From Pelargonium nanum (Eukaryota; Streptophyta; Magnoliopsida; Geraniales; Geraniaceae): 25,232 nucleotides of DNA. A program made the position numbers and the translations under genes. Below the pieces are notes generated by a model. That model saw nothing but the letters and a program-made list of their open reading frames with translations, did not search any database and was not told the DNA's origin. The stretch covers positions 1-25,232 of the forward strand of contig JAYMTF010001226.1 of the NCBI GenBank assembly GCA_036897485.1, given 5' to 3'. Position 1 is the first letter of the stretch. The number at the start of each line of letters is the position of its first letter. This document shows positions 9,736-19,488 of this stretch, piece after piece.

Positions 9736-9903
9736 CATTGGAAAACTGATTTTAGTCCTGAAATTCAAAGCAGCCTTGCTACTTCACGGCCACATCAAAT
9801 ATTGCTTCTCGGTGACAGTCTCATAGTGCCAAGCTTGAGGGCTGACCCTGACATTCCAGTACCTGAAGATCTTGAACTTTTAGATGCACAAGCCAGAAGA
9901 TAA
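9736..9903 (+). other. Coding-like ORF fragment, unidentified
   Basis: The frame is open for 55 codons from a preceding TAA (9733-9735) to TAA at 9901-9903 and has no ATG of its own, so if real it is a terminal exon. The residues look protein-like: PHQILLLGDSLIVPSLRADP followed by DIPVPEDLELLDAQARR and stop. Possible acceptors are CTGATTTTAG (ending at 9755) and TTCAAAGCAG (ending at about 9773). I cannot name the family. The complementary strand is also open here in more than one frame, which weakens the case; the coding strand, if any, is uncertain. Confidence 0.25.
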
Positions 9904-10158
9904 CACACCGTTGAACAAATCTGAAGATTGCTCTTAGATTTCATCCCAGAATTGAAAATGATAATCTCTTCAATTGTAAATTAGGAGTGTGTATGTGAAA
10001 TTTTAAGGAGAATTTGAGAGAGCAAGTTCTATGAATGACACAAGTGGATTTTCAAAATCCCCAACAAACTGTACATCATGATATTTATACTGACAAAAAA
10101 AAATAGGCCAAAACCTCGTAAAAACTAACACTACTGAATTGAACCGCAATGGCTGAAA

Positions 10159-10242
10159 CACCTCGAATAATCAAATAAAATGCACTAGAATCCTCCCCAT
10201 CACCCTGAATTATCAAGTTGAAGGCACTAGAATCCTCTCATC
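10159..10242. repeat. Two-copy 42-bp tandem duplication
   Basis: Units 10159-10200 and 10201-10242 align without gaps at 31 of 42 positions, sharing the core GCACTAGAATCCTC at 10182 and 10224. Read on the minus strand one frame gives a 14-residue repeat (EDSSAFNLIIQG then EDSSAFYLIIRG). That frame is blocked by a TGA directly upstream, so I treat the repeat as a DNA-level duplication, not a protein. Confidence 0.5.
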
Positions 10243-10492
10243 CAGCCTGAAGAGCACAAACAAATGACAATGATTGCACTTGAAGTTCAATGCGATCACG
10301 TGGATGACTTTTTCAACGACCCCTCGCAACCATCAGTTCTACCATCTGATTAGACAATAAACTCGAAAACTGATCCAATGATTTTGGTCAAACCACCACC
10401 TTCCAAGTCACTTTCTTTTTCTCTGCAACCGCCACCTGTTGCACTGCCAAACACCAATAAAAACCCTCTCGCGAATCTACGCCTCACTACAA

Positions 10493-10615
10493 TTAAACCT
10501 TAACAACTCCTAACTTGTTATCAAAACAAGACTCGCTATCTGAACGAGAAACACCGCAATTTGTTGTATGGAAATCAAAGAAACTGCCGCCGCTTTGAGA
10601 ATCAAAAGCAACCAT
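10493..10615 (-). other. Possible first exon or small ORF, unidentified
   Basis: A minus-strand frame starts at ATG 10615 and runs 40 codons to TAA. It begins MVAFDSQSGGSFFDFHTT. The sequence just upstream on that strand (about 10625-10680) contains CTAGGGTTC and CT-rich runs typical of plant 5' leaders. A donor AAG|GTTTAA near the end could make it a first exon. I found no partner exon that joins convincingly. It could equally be a short leader ORF of a minus-strand transcript or chance. Confidence 0.2.
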
Positions 10616-10952
10616 AGCCAACCAAGAACCCTAGTCGACTCTCAAAACAACAGAGAGAAAGAGAGATAGCACAAATCCTAATTTTTATATCAATTAGTGA
10701 TATTTATACTTAAAAACAAGATATACGGGTGATGTGTCGTTTTTTTTCAAACAGGTCCACAAACTCGCGGTTGACACTTTTAAGTCGTTTTAACACACAC
10801 GGACTAATTCCCATTCGGAAGTAAGTCGCAATTAAAATTTATCCTTCTCCTCATAAATGTATCTTTAACAATAGGTTTGGCTAATTATTTGGATTGAATT
10901 TCCAGTCACTAATTTTTGACATTTAACTTTGTTTCTCATTTTGCAAATATGG

Positions 10953-11113
10953 TTTTTTTTTATAAGCAACAGGACAAGCAGGTTTATGCAGCTTGTGTTT
11001 CTCACCTCATAGTGGGGGCGTCACCCTTGTTAGTTGTTAGTTCTCCCCTTAAATCTATAAATTCCACTTCAAGGAAATTCAAAACGCATCAACCGCTTGG
11101 CCCAACATGCCTT
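10953..11113 (-). mobile_element. tRNA-derived SINE, diverged copy
   Basis: On the minus strand the element starts about AAGGCATGTTGGGCCAAG. It contains the pol III A-box-like TGGGCCAAGCGG and ends TGTCCTGTTGCTTATA followed by an A run (the T run at 10953-10961 on the plus strand). Head and tail match the SINE at 24313-24424; the middle is longer and its B box is not clear. I found no target-site duplication. It lies in intergenic sequence about 650 bp before the RFC-like gene. Confidence 0.5.
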
Positions 11114-11759
11114 AGTTTTTAACAAGTTAGCTCTATAAATTCCCGTCTGTACATCCATTCATACTCTCCTTTTTATAGATTTGCTTAGTGAAAAGTGAGA
11201 GAAATGGGTTGGCCTTAATTTCTAAGAAGTTGGTGCGATTAAATTCCTTATTGAACTATTTTCTTGGGCTAAACCAACCACATTTTGGAGTTTCACATGT
11301 AGACACAAGAACATGCCATTAGATTGGTATCTTTGGTTTCTGAGAAAGAATATTACTCATATACTTTGTGGACTCTTATGTTCCATTCCCTCTTATCTTG
11401 GAACCCAAAAGATAATCACTAACCACCACCATTCTTAAACAACATATCTCCTCTCAAACTTGAGGCAAAATGACAATTCAACAAATCATACTAAGTTCTT
11501 ATTCAGTTATCCTAGTTTCTGCTGATTTTAGACCAACCAAACCTTGGTAACATAGTCTCATCTTCATCCTCTGCATCGATCTCATCGGCTCTATTAACCT
11601 TTACAAACAAGACAAGACATAAACAAAACATAACAAAACAAAACATATCATTGTAATACAAAAAATGAAGTATTAGAAGTATATGTGACATATACCAATT
11701 CTTGCATCTCCCTTTGCACTCCATTCAATAAGAATATAGTTCCATTGATAAGTAACACA
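11114..11759. other. Intergenic region upstream of the RFC-like gene
   Basis: This should hold the promoter and leader of the gene starting at 11760. A CTATAAAT motif at about 11131 is a TATA-like sequence but is far from the start. A near-palindrome, TATATGTGACATATA, lies at 11680-11694. On the minus strand, 11598-11512 is a short exon-like frame after a T-rich tract and AAAG acceptor; it is acidic (DEIDAEDEDE) and ends PRFGWSKISRN-stop. I could not attach it to any gene. Confidence 0.35.
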
Positions 11760-14274
11760 ATGTCTGATCTCAAAGTGTTTCAACCCTTGAAGAGTTGGCT
11801 AGCAGAAGACAGCAACATCTATGGAAACAACAGTTCAAGCTACCCTCGAACCGAGGATAGTACTATCAGTCCCTACTGCCAAGAATCATCACTTGGCATA
11901 AACAGAAAAGAACCAGCAGGAGGCTTGAGATTGAGTCCAGAAAGATCAAACCATGTGTCTGCAGTTTCTGTGTCGCCAGCGCCTTCTAGAGCTCAAGGAT
12001 CTTGTTTATCTTCTTGCTTGAAAGGGTCCAGAAGTCCTGACCCTGTGACTGAGAGAGCAGCCCACAAACCTTACTTGGTCAAAAATGTGACATCATTAAC
12101 AAACAAGCCTCCTGTGGAGAGACCAACACAAGTGTTGGTTGCTGATAAGAAACAAAAGCACAAGCCAGCAGAACAGGATTTCATATGGGGAGAGAAATAT
12201 AGGCCCAAGGCTTTGCAGGACTTCATATACCATAGAGGAATAGCTCAAATGCTCCTCAAAAAGGTACGTTGATTCGTTGAATTCAGCTTTTGCTAGTAGA
12301 AAGATTGTGTAGTGTATAAGGTACAACTTCAAGATTTGTAACTGAGGTTGTTTTGATGCTTGTATTCACAGATTGGCTGTGAATGTTATAGTCATCTTAT
12401 ATTTGAAGGATCTCCAGGAAGTGGGAAGAGAACCATGATTTTGGCTTTGCTGAGAGAAGTCTATGGACCTGAAAAATTAGAGGTAATGTATTGCAAGAAG
12501 TCTTAATTGTTTTCCCAAAATATTAGCAGAAAGTGCAAGTGCTGATTGATAGGAATGTTTTCTTTGATTTCAGATATCTCAAGAATCTAGACATTTCAGC
12601 TTGGAGGTTACTTCTTCTTAGCTATATAACAATTTGTTTTAGTTCTTTTTTTTTAAGTTCCTTGGCAAGAGAGGTTTATTGATTAATGCATCACAGGGAG
12701 AGCCTATTTCAAGCATCCAACTAATTGTACAAGTATCGTTTAAACACGTAGAAGTTAACCTATCTGATATAGAAGAAGAATATGCAGCACAAGTGGTTAT
12801 GGGACTAATTGCTGGAAAACACACCACCCCAGCAAATCAAGAAAAACATCATAGTAACCGGACAGGTAATTAGAATATGACAGCTTCTGCAATAATAAGA
12901 ATGCATTGTATGGTATGATTGAGAGCAATGTGTATCTTTTATGCAGTTATTATTCTAGAAAAGGCTGAAACACTCCCAATGCGCGCCCAACTCCACATCC
13001 GAAGCTTCTTAGAGACTTACAAAGGCCCCAACAAAGTTGTGTTTTGCTGCTCTAGTATTTTCAAGCTTCAACATCTGAGGTCCCTCTGCTCAGTTATCCA
13101 ATTTTTTCCACCTTTACATGATGAGGTCACCACTTACTTAATTTGTTTGAGACCTTCTTTTCCATCTTTCAATTTCTCTCTTTATCCATATTTCTGTTTT
13201 TAGACAGTTGAAGTCTTGAAGTTCATTGCCAACAAAGAAGGTATAAAATTGCCTCACAAATTGGCTAAAAATATAGCGCGAGAGTCGAACTATTCCCTTC
13301 AGCAAGCCATTCGTTCCTTCGAGGCAACCTGGAAATTGAAGTAAGCAAATTCATAACAAGTCATTTTTATTATCCTATCTGCTAAGAAATCACTGTCTTT
13401 TCTCTTATTCTACTTTCTAATTTATCTGTAGGTACCCTTTTCAAGAAGACCAGACTATTGTGACAGGTTGGGAAGAAGAGCTTGCTAGTATGGCCAAGAA
13501 AATCATTGAAGAACAAAGCCCAAAACAGTGAGTTTCTTGCAGCAATAATCATTTGGTCACCACCTATAATATATGCATGTGTTTCAAATTTTCTCATTTT
13601 CCATTATTCATTTTGCATACACAGACTGTACCTCATTCGAGGAAAGCTTCAAATTTTGAATGAATATCACATTTGTCCCGAGTTCATCTTCAAAGTAAGG
13701 ATTTCAGTGGTTTTTTTTCCCTCTTCATATTATTTTCAGTAGCTTGCATTACAAGAGTAATGTTAAAATGCTATTCTGCAGATTTTGGCACAAGAATTGC
13801 AAAAGCACATAGATGACAGATTCAGAATACAAATCACAGATCTATGCCATGAGTACACTGTCACTGTATGAAGCTAAATGCTACATAACTTCTCCTTTTT
13901 CTTATATGGAACAAAAGAAAACAGTCACTAATCTAATAACTCTCCATGTTTTATCCAAAGTCGAACAGACGCAATTCTTTCGATGGAGCAAGAGAGCTGT
14001 TATCAAATGAAGTGGATAAAAGGATCCAGGAATTACAAAGAAGGAATGTTGCTCCACCGTACATGAGGATCGAAGGTAAATAGCTGAAATCCTACAAGTC
14101 ACTCTTGTACAATATGATAATATAATAGTGTCTGTATCTTGACATTTTGTTTCATTGACAGAATTTGTAGCAAAGTTCATGAGCATCTACAAGTCACTCT
14201 TGTACAATCTGCAAGAACATAGAAGGGCTCAAGTTGCACGATACCAAGGCGTTTTACACAATCTGAGTTTTTGA
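11760..14274 (+). CDS. Divergent replication factor C subunit 3-like protein
   Basis: Eleven exons (11760-12263, 12372-12482, 12574-12606, 12697-12865, 12947-13125, 13204-13340, 13432-13527, 13625-13694, 13782-13865, 13961-14075, 14162-14274) keep frame through every junction and give 536 residues. Residues 1-140 are a serine/proline-rich, probably disordered extension. Then come the RFC signature WGEKYRP (143-149) and Walker A GSPGSGKRT (181-189). The Walker B region is VIILEKAE (273-280) where RFC3 has an acid-bearing TEVD or NEVD. The SRC arginine-finger motif reads SLC (318-320). The helical collar domain includes the conserved FVAKFMSIYK, followed by about 20 extra residues. Family RFC3 subunits load PCNA onto DNA; this paralogue has probably lost hydrolysis and the trans-acting arginine, so a structural or non-canonical role is an inference. 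The start is the first in-frame ATG; an upstream exon is possible. The donor at 13865 could instead be 13859. Confidence 0.85.
14092..14208 (+). repeat. 22-bp exact direct repeat, intron versus last exon
   Basis: The 22 bases beginning CTACAAGTCACTCTTGTACA occur at 14092-14113, in the last intron of the RFC-like gene, and again at 14187-14208, in its last exon. There the sequence encodes the conserved YKSLLYN of the collar domain. The copies are 95 bp apart and identical, so the duplication looks recent or is maintained by conversion. The intron copy is not used for coding in the model given. Confidence 0.8.
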
Positions 14275-14765
14275 CCAAGAAAACAAGTTTTTGTATTTCT
14301 CTGTCAGAAATAGGTATGGTAATGTAAGAATAAATGAGCAGAACTACACACACACAAAAAAAAACACTATTATCTGTGTAATTATTAATTTCATTGATGT
14401 ATAAACAATATTATGTTTGAAACTAAGGATATTCATTGGAACTAGTTAACATCATCACACATGTTTTGGAACTTGAAAATCAATAGTAATCTGTGAATCA
14501 TATTGTGCCACTGCTCATTTTAGGAGCAATAGCTACCAAATCAATCAATATTCAGAATGAATAGTTGAAAAATGTGACCATAAACTTTGTATTAAATCAC
14601 ATCTTGCTATTTATATCAAACTACCTATGTATTAAGTTTCTAACTACTGAATTTCCAAAAATGATATTGAAATCTATCCATCTATGCATACTAGCCAAAA
14701 CAACAAAAACAGAAACATAAGAAAAGGAACAAAAGCAATGCCATGCTTCTAGTATTGCAAGTTCC
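14275..14765. other. Convergent intergenic gap
   Basis: This 491-bp stretch separates two genes that end toward each other and holds both 3' UTRs. A CA-dinucleotide run followed by an A run lies near 14345-14366. Apart from the polyadenylation motif entered separately, I see no feature. Confidence 0.5.
14329..14334 (+). terminator. Candidate polyadenylation signal of the RFC-like gene
   Basis: A canonical AATAAA lies 55 bases after the TGA at 14272-14274, followed by A/T-rich sequence, a plausible plant near-upstream element for 3' end formation. Confidence 0.4.
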
Positions 14766-15707
14766 TCATGATCTGTTGATGTCTCCACCAGAAAATCCTG
14801 CCTCTCCATAGCTTCCACTGGCCTTATTCTTGGAGATATCCCCAAATGTTGTGCAACTTCCTGTCCAATTATGTCCCCTTAATAATCTACACTTAACATG
14901 ATCAGGTAATCGCAACGTATACCTATCCTCCTCTGTCCTAACTATTGAGTGTCCCGTTGTGTGTGATCTCGAAAGTTTTCCTTCACATATTTCATTATGA
15001 TCCACCCCACTTGAACTTCCTTCTTGATCAACATCACCCTGAGAGCTGCTTTCTACTCCTTTTCTTCTACCTTCTTCGCCTTCTCCTTCTCTTTCTCTTT
15101 CTCTTTGTTCTTCTTCATGATGATGTTCATGATCATGATCATCCTCTCTTACATCAATGGTGACAGCATCTTGCAATGGCTCATTACCACGAGTGACATC
15201 ACGAGTGACATTCTCGTTATCTACCTGAGGAGAAGCCTTTCCAAATGACTCGTCTGTTCTATCAAGGATCCTGCGACAAACAGGACATGTCTTGTGAGAT
15301 TCAAGCCAGAGGTCAATGCATTCTTGATGGAACACATGGTAGCACACCGTCAAGAGGCGAAGCATGCTTTCATTTTCAAACTCGGATAAGCAAATAGCAC
15401 ATTCAAGGCCATATTTTTCCCTCCTGAAATCCTTGACAGTTGAATATTTAAACGTGGGGAAGGATTGAATCTGTGAAGGATCAAGACCCTGATTAGTACT
15501 CGCACAGGCAACGCTGACAAGATTGCCAGAGGGGCTGCGCCGGAAATGCCAAGTCCTGAGGATATTCCCCATGACACATCTGCAGAAGTATATAGAGAAG
15601 AAACCGAAAAAGAAGAAGACAAGAATGATGATGGCAAGAATGATGGTTATGGGTGGGGAACCGTATGGCGTGGGCGCAGGCGGCTGACTGGCATTTATGG
15701 AAGACAT
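14766..15707 (-). CDS. ATL29: RING-H2 E3 ubiquitin ligase, ATL29 type
   Basis: This is an intronless 313-residue membrane E3 ligase. A proline-rich N-terminus precedes one strongly hydrophobic helix at about 20-42. GLD lies at 74-76. The RING-H2 finger uses C103, C106, C122, H124, H127, C130, C141 and C144 with W134, and the spacing is canonical. The position before the third cysteine, usually proline in ATLs (LLPxC), is threonine (LLTVCYHVFH), which matches my recollection of Arabidopsis ATL29. After the finger comes a very charged low-complexity stretch (aspartate/histidine/glutamate, then arginine/glutamate, about 188-216), which expands the family's linker. The C-terminal blocks RSHTTGHSIVRTEEDRYTLR and LPDHVK are shared with ATL29-like proteins. 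Its substrate is not predictable. Although the window holds two ATL genes, this one belongs to a different clade from the gene at 2512 and is not a tandem copy. Confidence 0.92.
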   Translation of the reverse strand: MSSINASQPPAPTPYGSPPITIILAIIILVFFFFGFFSIYFCRCVMGNILRTWHFRRSPSGNLVSVACASTNQGLDPSQIQSFPTFKYSTVKDFRREKYGLECAICLSEFENESMLRLLTVCYHVFHQECIDLWLESHKTCPVCRRILDRTDESFGKASPQVDNENVTRDVTRGNEPLQDAVTIDVREDDHDHEHHHEEEQREREREGEGEEGRRKGVESSSQGDVDQEGSSSGVDHNEICEGKLSRSHTTGHSIVRTEEDRYTLRLPDHVKCRLLRGHNWTGSCTTFGDISKNKASGSYGEAGFSGGDINRS

Positions 15708-16620
15708 GTCTAGACAAAATGGCCGGAGATTGGCTTATGAATTCCGGCCTTGATCTAATCTGCAACAAGGAAATGGTGAAAAAATGGTGATGTTGAATTG
15801 TTAGGTGGATAAGAGGCATTAGGAATTTACAATGAAACAGAGAATTGTGTGTGTGTTTCAGGAGATTGTTGAAGTGATGGCCTTAATTAGGAGAGATGAC
15901 ATGGACAGTTAAGTTGGTTTCTTGTCCATGGGCAGGATTGGTTCATGGAGGAAGCAATTGAGCGAGTCCTTGTGAGAAGTATGAGGGATTTTTGTTTCCT
16001 ATTGTTGGCTTGTAACCAATATATATATAGCAATAGCATCTCTTCTTTCCTTATTTGTTTTCATTTTTATAGTGATTTTTTTATGGTTGATACCATTTGC
16101 ATGCTTTTCTATTAATTAGTCTAGCGAAAATTACTATTGTGCATGCCAAGTTTTGAACTCAAAAACACAAGCTTTGAGAAGATACAGTTTTGCTGATATT
16201 ATTCTGTGTATCAGAAAAATCTTTCTGACCTTGTTATTTCAGTCATGAAATGAACCTTCCATTGTCTTTTACAAGAACAGTACACAACATGTTGGATTGA
16301 CAAAGAAAACCATGTTGAAGTCTAATAAGAAGTTAGTTTGTAAACTAAAAAGTGATACAAAGACAAGCTGCCACTTTGGCTGAAAAAGGTACCTTACTAG
16401 ATATAACATATATATTTGGCAACAAACACAGACTACAAAAGTAATACATTAAGCTTCCACTTTTGAATAGTGGAAGTGAAAACTGGTAGAGAACAGACAG
16501 TACTGGGTTCAGATTCCAATTGTAAGGTCTCTCGTCAAAAAGGTCGAAGCTTTTCTAGCCAGGGATATATGCATGTTCCCGTCATTTTTCTTCTACACAT
16601 TGCTGGAGCAGAGTTCCATG
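15708..16620. other. Intergenic between two minus-strand genes
   Basis: The left part (15708 to about 16030) is the promoter and leader of the ATL29-type gene, with a TA-rich run at 16019-16028. The right part is the 3' UTR of the CCCH gene. A perfect 8-bp inverted repeat, CTTCCACT (16454-16461) and AGTGGAAG (16469-16476), with a 7-base loop falls in that likely 3' UTR and could form a hairpin. No gene is visible. Confidence 0.4.
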
Positions 16621-19488
16621 TTATTCAATGTCGTCGATCCAGTCACCATATATCCTGCTGATTTTGTCCGGACCTTTCCATTTCTGATGAGCTCTCTGCC
16701 CCGGCCTCTGATTTACAAGAGATGGCCTTTGTGATGGACCTCCCATATGATAACCATCTGAATGAGGAACTGATGTGACTGATGCGACCACAGTATCTGC
16801 TTGAAGTTTTGAAGGCACTCCTCCCGCCTTTAAGTCGGGAGGTGCTGTAGAAGAATCTCTTGCATCGGTATCCACAAGGCCCCCACCATATTTATGCAAC
16901 TCTGTTCTCATAACATTACAAGGAAAGTTAAAGACAGCCCAAATTTATAACATAGCATTACGATAACAACATTACTATCACATTACGATAACAAATTTAT
17001 CAACCACAACACCAGCTTCACAACAGAGGAAGCACCAATAAGTGGTTGATGTTCTAATGATCCTATATCACAGTAAAGCTGACAACCTGATAATCTAAGG
17101 AACACACACAACTTAACCTTAACCACCAACCAGAAACTATGCTCTTAATATTGTACAACTGTTCAGACATGCTACTCGTCAATCGGTGCTCAAATGCAAG
17201 TAACCAGATCATGCTAATTATGCCACATCTGAGATCCTGCCCTACAAGTCTACAACCATATCACGTGTACAGAGTTTAAGCTAGAAAAGCACATACAATA
17301 CATAAACAATCCAATGTGATACTCAAAGAAAAAGTACCAAGATTACTGTATTGCACTTCTCTAAGAGCCAACAACTAATCAAATTACAATGGTAACATTG
17401 GTAGGAGAAAGAAGGTATGAACTCTACAACAATTCTTCTGGCTACTCAAAAATTAAGCTAAGGTGCTTGACATGAGGCTAGTACTTTAACTATTGAGAAG
17501 CATATATTCTTGTCTTTCTCATTCATGTAAAGCATATGCATCCCTTGGACTTCTCAAAGCAGAGGTCAGGTACATAGATCAAGTTTTGGAACAGATTAGT
17601 ACTCCTTAGTAAGATTAGTCAGCTTGGCCTAGTCCCAGACACAAGGTGCATAAAGGAATAGGTATGTAATTTGGAAGGAGGTTTCTCTGTGCATAGATCA
17701 GCATGTTTAGAAATTAAATAGCAGAATAATCTTTGATAATGAAGTATAACCTTAGCTTAGACGTGACTAAGGTATTATTCTTAGCTTTCTTTTCCATTTC
17801 TTTCCTTTATCTTATGTGTATATTTAGAAGTTCATTGACTAGTTGCAGAGCCTTTGTAGCTCAGCATACATCTCATGGGTTTACCACTTTTTATTTAAAT
17901 TCATCTAATTATAACCTAACCACCACAATAAACAAAGGGTTAAACAGCTTATTACACTTCAGGAAGCTCTTATAACACTGAAGCTTTAAGGCCATAAAGA
18001 GGACATTTGCACTCCAAGTTTCATTTCATGTTTCAATTTAAGCAACTACCAATCTAGAACACTACTTTCAGCCCAATGTAGCTTCAAAGAAAGGAGAGCT
18101 CGAGAGATTCAATTCCATCCAAGATTTTTAGATACAAAAACACAGTTATCAAACTTAAGCTCTAATATGGAATTTCACGTGTAGTTCTCATTTGAGAAAC
18201 AAACGAAGATGGCAATAAATGCAATTAAAAGGTTCATGAAACCAAGATCTCTCATAAATTTTATACCAAGGAGAAGTAAACAATTATCTTTCATATATAC
18301 TGAAAAAGAAAAGGAAAGTTAATGGTTAAACCATCCACATGATGGATAAATAGCACCACAATAAAGAACTTTCCTTACTGAAACTAGCATCTCAAAAGCA
18401 ATCAATTATGGGCATGTTAGTTTAAAAAAATGAATCAGATTAGGATGAACACAATTCTCTCCTAAGAGCCACATTGTTCAATAATGAGGCATTACCTAGT
18501 TAAGGAAAACAAATGTCCTGTAAGGGAAAGTTCAAGGAAAGTTCAAGCAAGCTAATAAATTTAATTAACAAAGGTAAAGATCATCAATCAACGAAGTCAC
18601 AATCTAATATTTACCTTAACAAGAATATCATAAATGCAACTCAATCATACCTGCAGCCCCATGAGCAAAATGGCACTTGTTTCCGAACGGGCAGTACCCT
18701 GTTATCTCCCACTTGTTACAAATCCTTGTTTTCCAATTAGACGGCTTAGCATTCGATGCAGCTCCAGCTCCAGCTACTATCACTACTCCACTTCCACCTC
18801 CACCACCAACTACTACTCCTCCTCCTCCTCCTCCTCCACCACCACCACCACCACCACCATAGCCTCCAGGACCGAGGCTAATGGCCACACTCTCTCGGTT
18901 CTTCGACTGCTCATCGTGAAGAAATGTACAATTATCCCCATACGGACACCCTTCCTCGGTGTAGAACTTTTTGCAATGCCGGCCTTTATATGACCTGGGG
19001 GTCTCCACAGTGAACGCGGCGGACCCAACAGACGGAATCTGAAACTCCTCCCGGGGCTCCGACGATATCCCCCGCTCCTCCTCGTGGGCCGCCACGATCT
19101 CCTGCCAGTTGGGCGGCGGCCGGCGGAGCTCCTCGATGCTGTGAGCGAAGTTGCAGTTGGTAACGTACGGACACGTCCCGGCCCGGAACTTGCAGCACAG
19201 CTTGGTCTTGAAGAACATTTTCCCGATCGCTTTGGACCGGTTTGAGGAAGTTGCGTCCTGGGAGTTTCTGGATTTCTTGTTCGGCGGCTCGCTGCCGGAC
19301 CGCGTCTGCGACGGCCTCTGGTCGTAGCTCGAGTTCGACGGCGTCCCGGGCGGCGCGTCCCCATTGTTCCAGACCCGGTACTCGTCCTCTGTCGCCCAAA
19401 CCGCCGGGTCCACCACCCCCTGCATCCAATTGTCGCCGCCTCCGGCCATTATCTGAACGACATTACCACCGTCCCGGCCGTAATCCAT
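16621..19488 (-). CDS. Three-CCCH zinc finger protein, AtC3H12/39-like
   Basis: Two exons, 19488-18651 and 16901-16621, are joined in phase 1 (GCAG|AG) across a 1749-bp intron and give 372 residues. Three CCCH fingers are intact: C98-C106-C112-H116 (x7-x5-x3), C172-C181-C187-H191 and C257-C266-C272-H276 (both x8-x5-x3). The first is preceded by MFFKTKLCCKFRAGTCPY and the last sits in NWKTRICNKWEITGYCPFG, blocks that I recall from Arabidopsis C3H12/C3H39-type proteins. A long glycine-rich tract (about 208-232) separates fingers 2 and 3. Exon 2 ends with the conserved HQKWKGPDKISRIYGDWIDD. Such proteins bind RNA or DNA, probably in the nucleus or cytoplasmic RNA granules; the target is unknown. 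Exon 1 is markedly GC-rich at its 5' half, which generates many open shadow frames. The start is the first ATG, MDYGRDGGNVVQIMAG, matching the family. Confidence 0.92.
16902..18650 (-). other. Large intron of the CCCH gene
   Basis: This AT-rich intron has donor G|GTATGA and acceptor GAGAACAG. Near its 3' end the string CATTACGATAACAA occurs twice, 26 bp apart (16956 and 16982). No embedded gene, transposon end or structured RNA is evident; the open frames at 17733 and 18513 have no coding features. Confidence 0.6.
18815..18860. repeat. Coding triplet microsatellite (CCT)n(CCA)n
   Basis: On the plus strand this is a compound CCT then CCA/CCAC triplet run; on the coding (minus) strand GGT and GGA codons give the pure glycine part of the CCCH protein's linker. 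Mixed GGT/GGA units make slippage likely, so the glycine count should vary between alleles. Confidence 0.85.

Noticed and set aside
2512..15707. Idea that the two ATL genes are a local duplication
   Set aside because: Their N-termini, linkers and C-terminal motifs belong to different ATL clades, they are 11 kb apart and other genes lie between them.
16454..16476. 8-bp inverted repeat as a microRNA precursor or terminator
   Set aside because: The stem is far too short for a plant miRNA precursor; kept only as a note in the 3' UTR region.
18813..19429. Several long alternative frames on both strands
   Set aside because: They are shadows of the GC-rich first exon of the CCCH gene; the arginine- and proline-rich translations are typical of off-frame reading.
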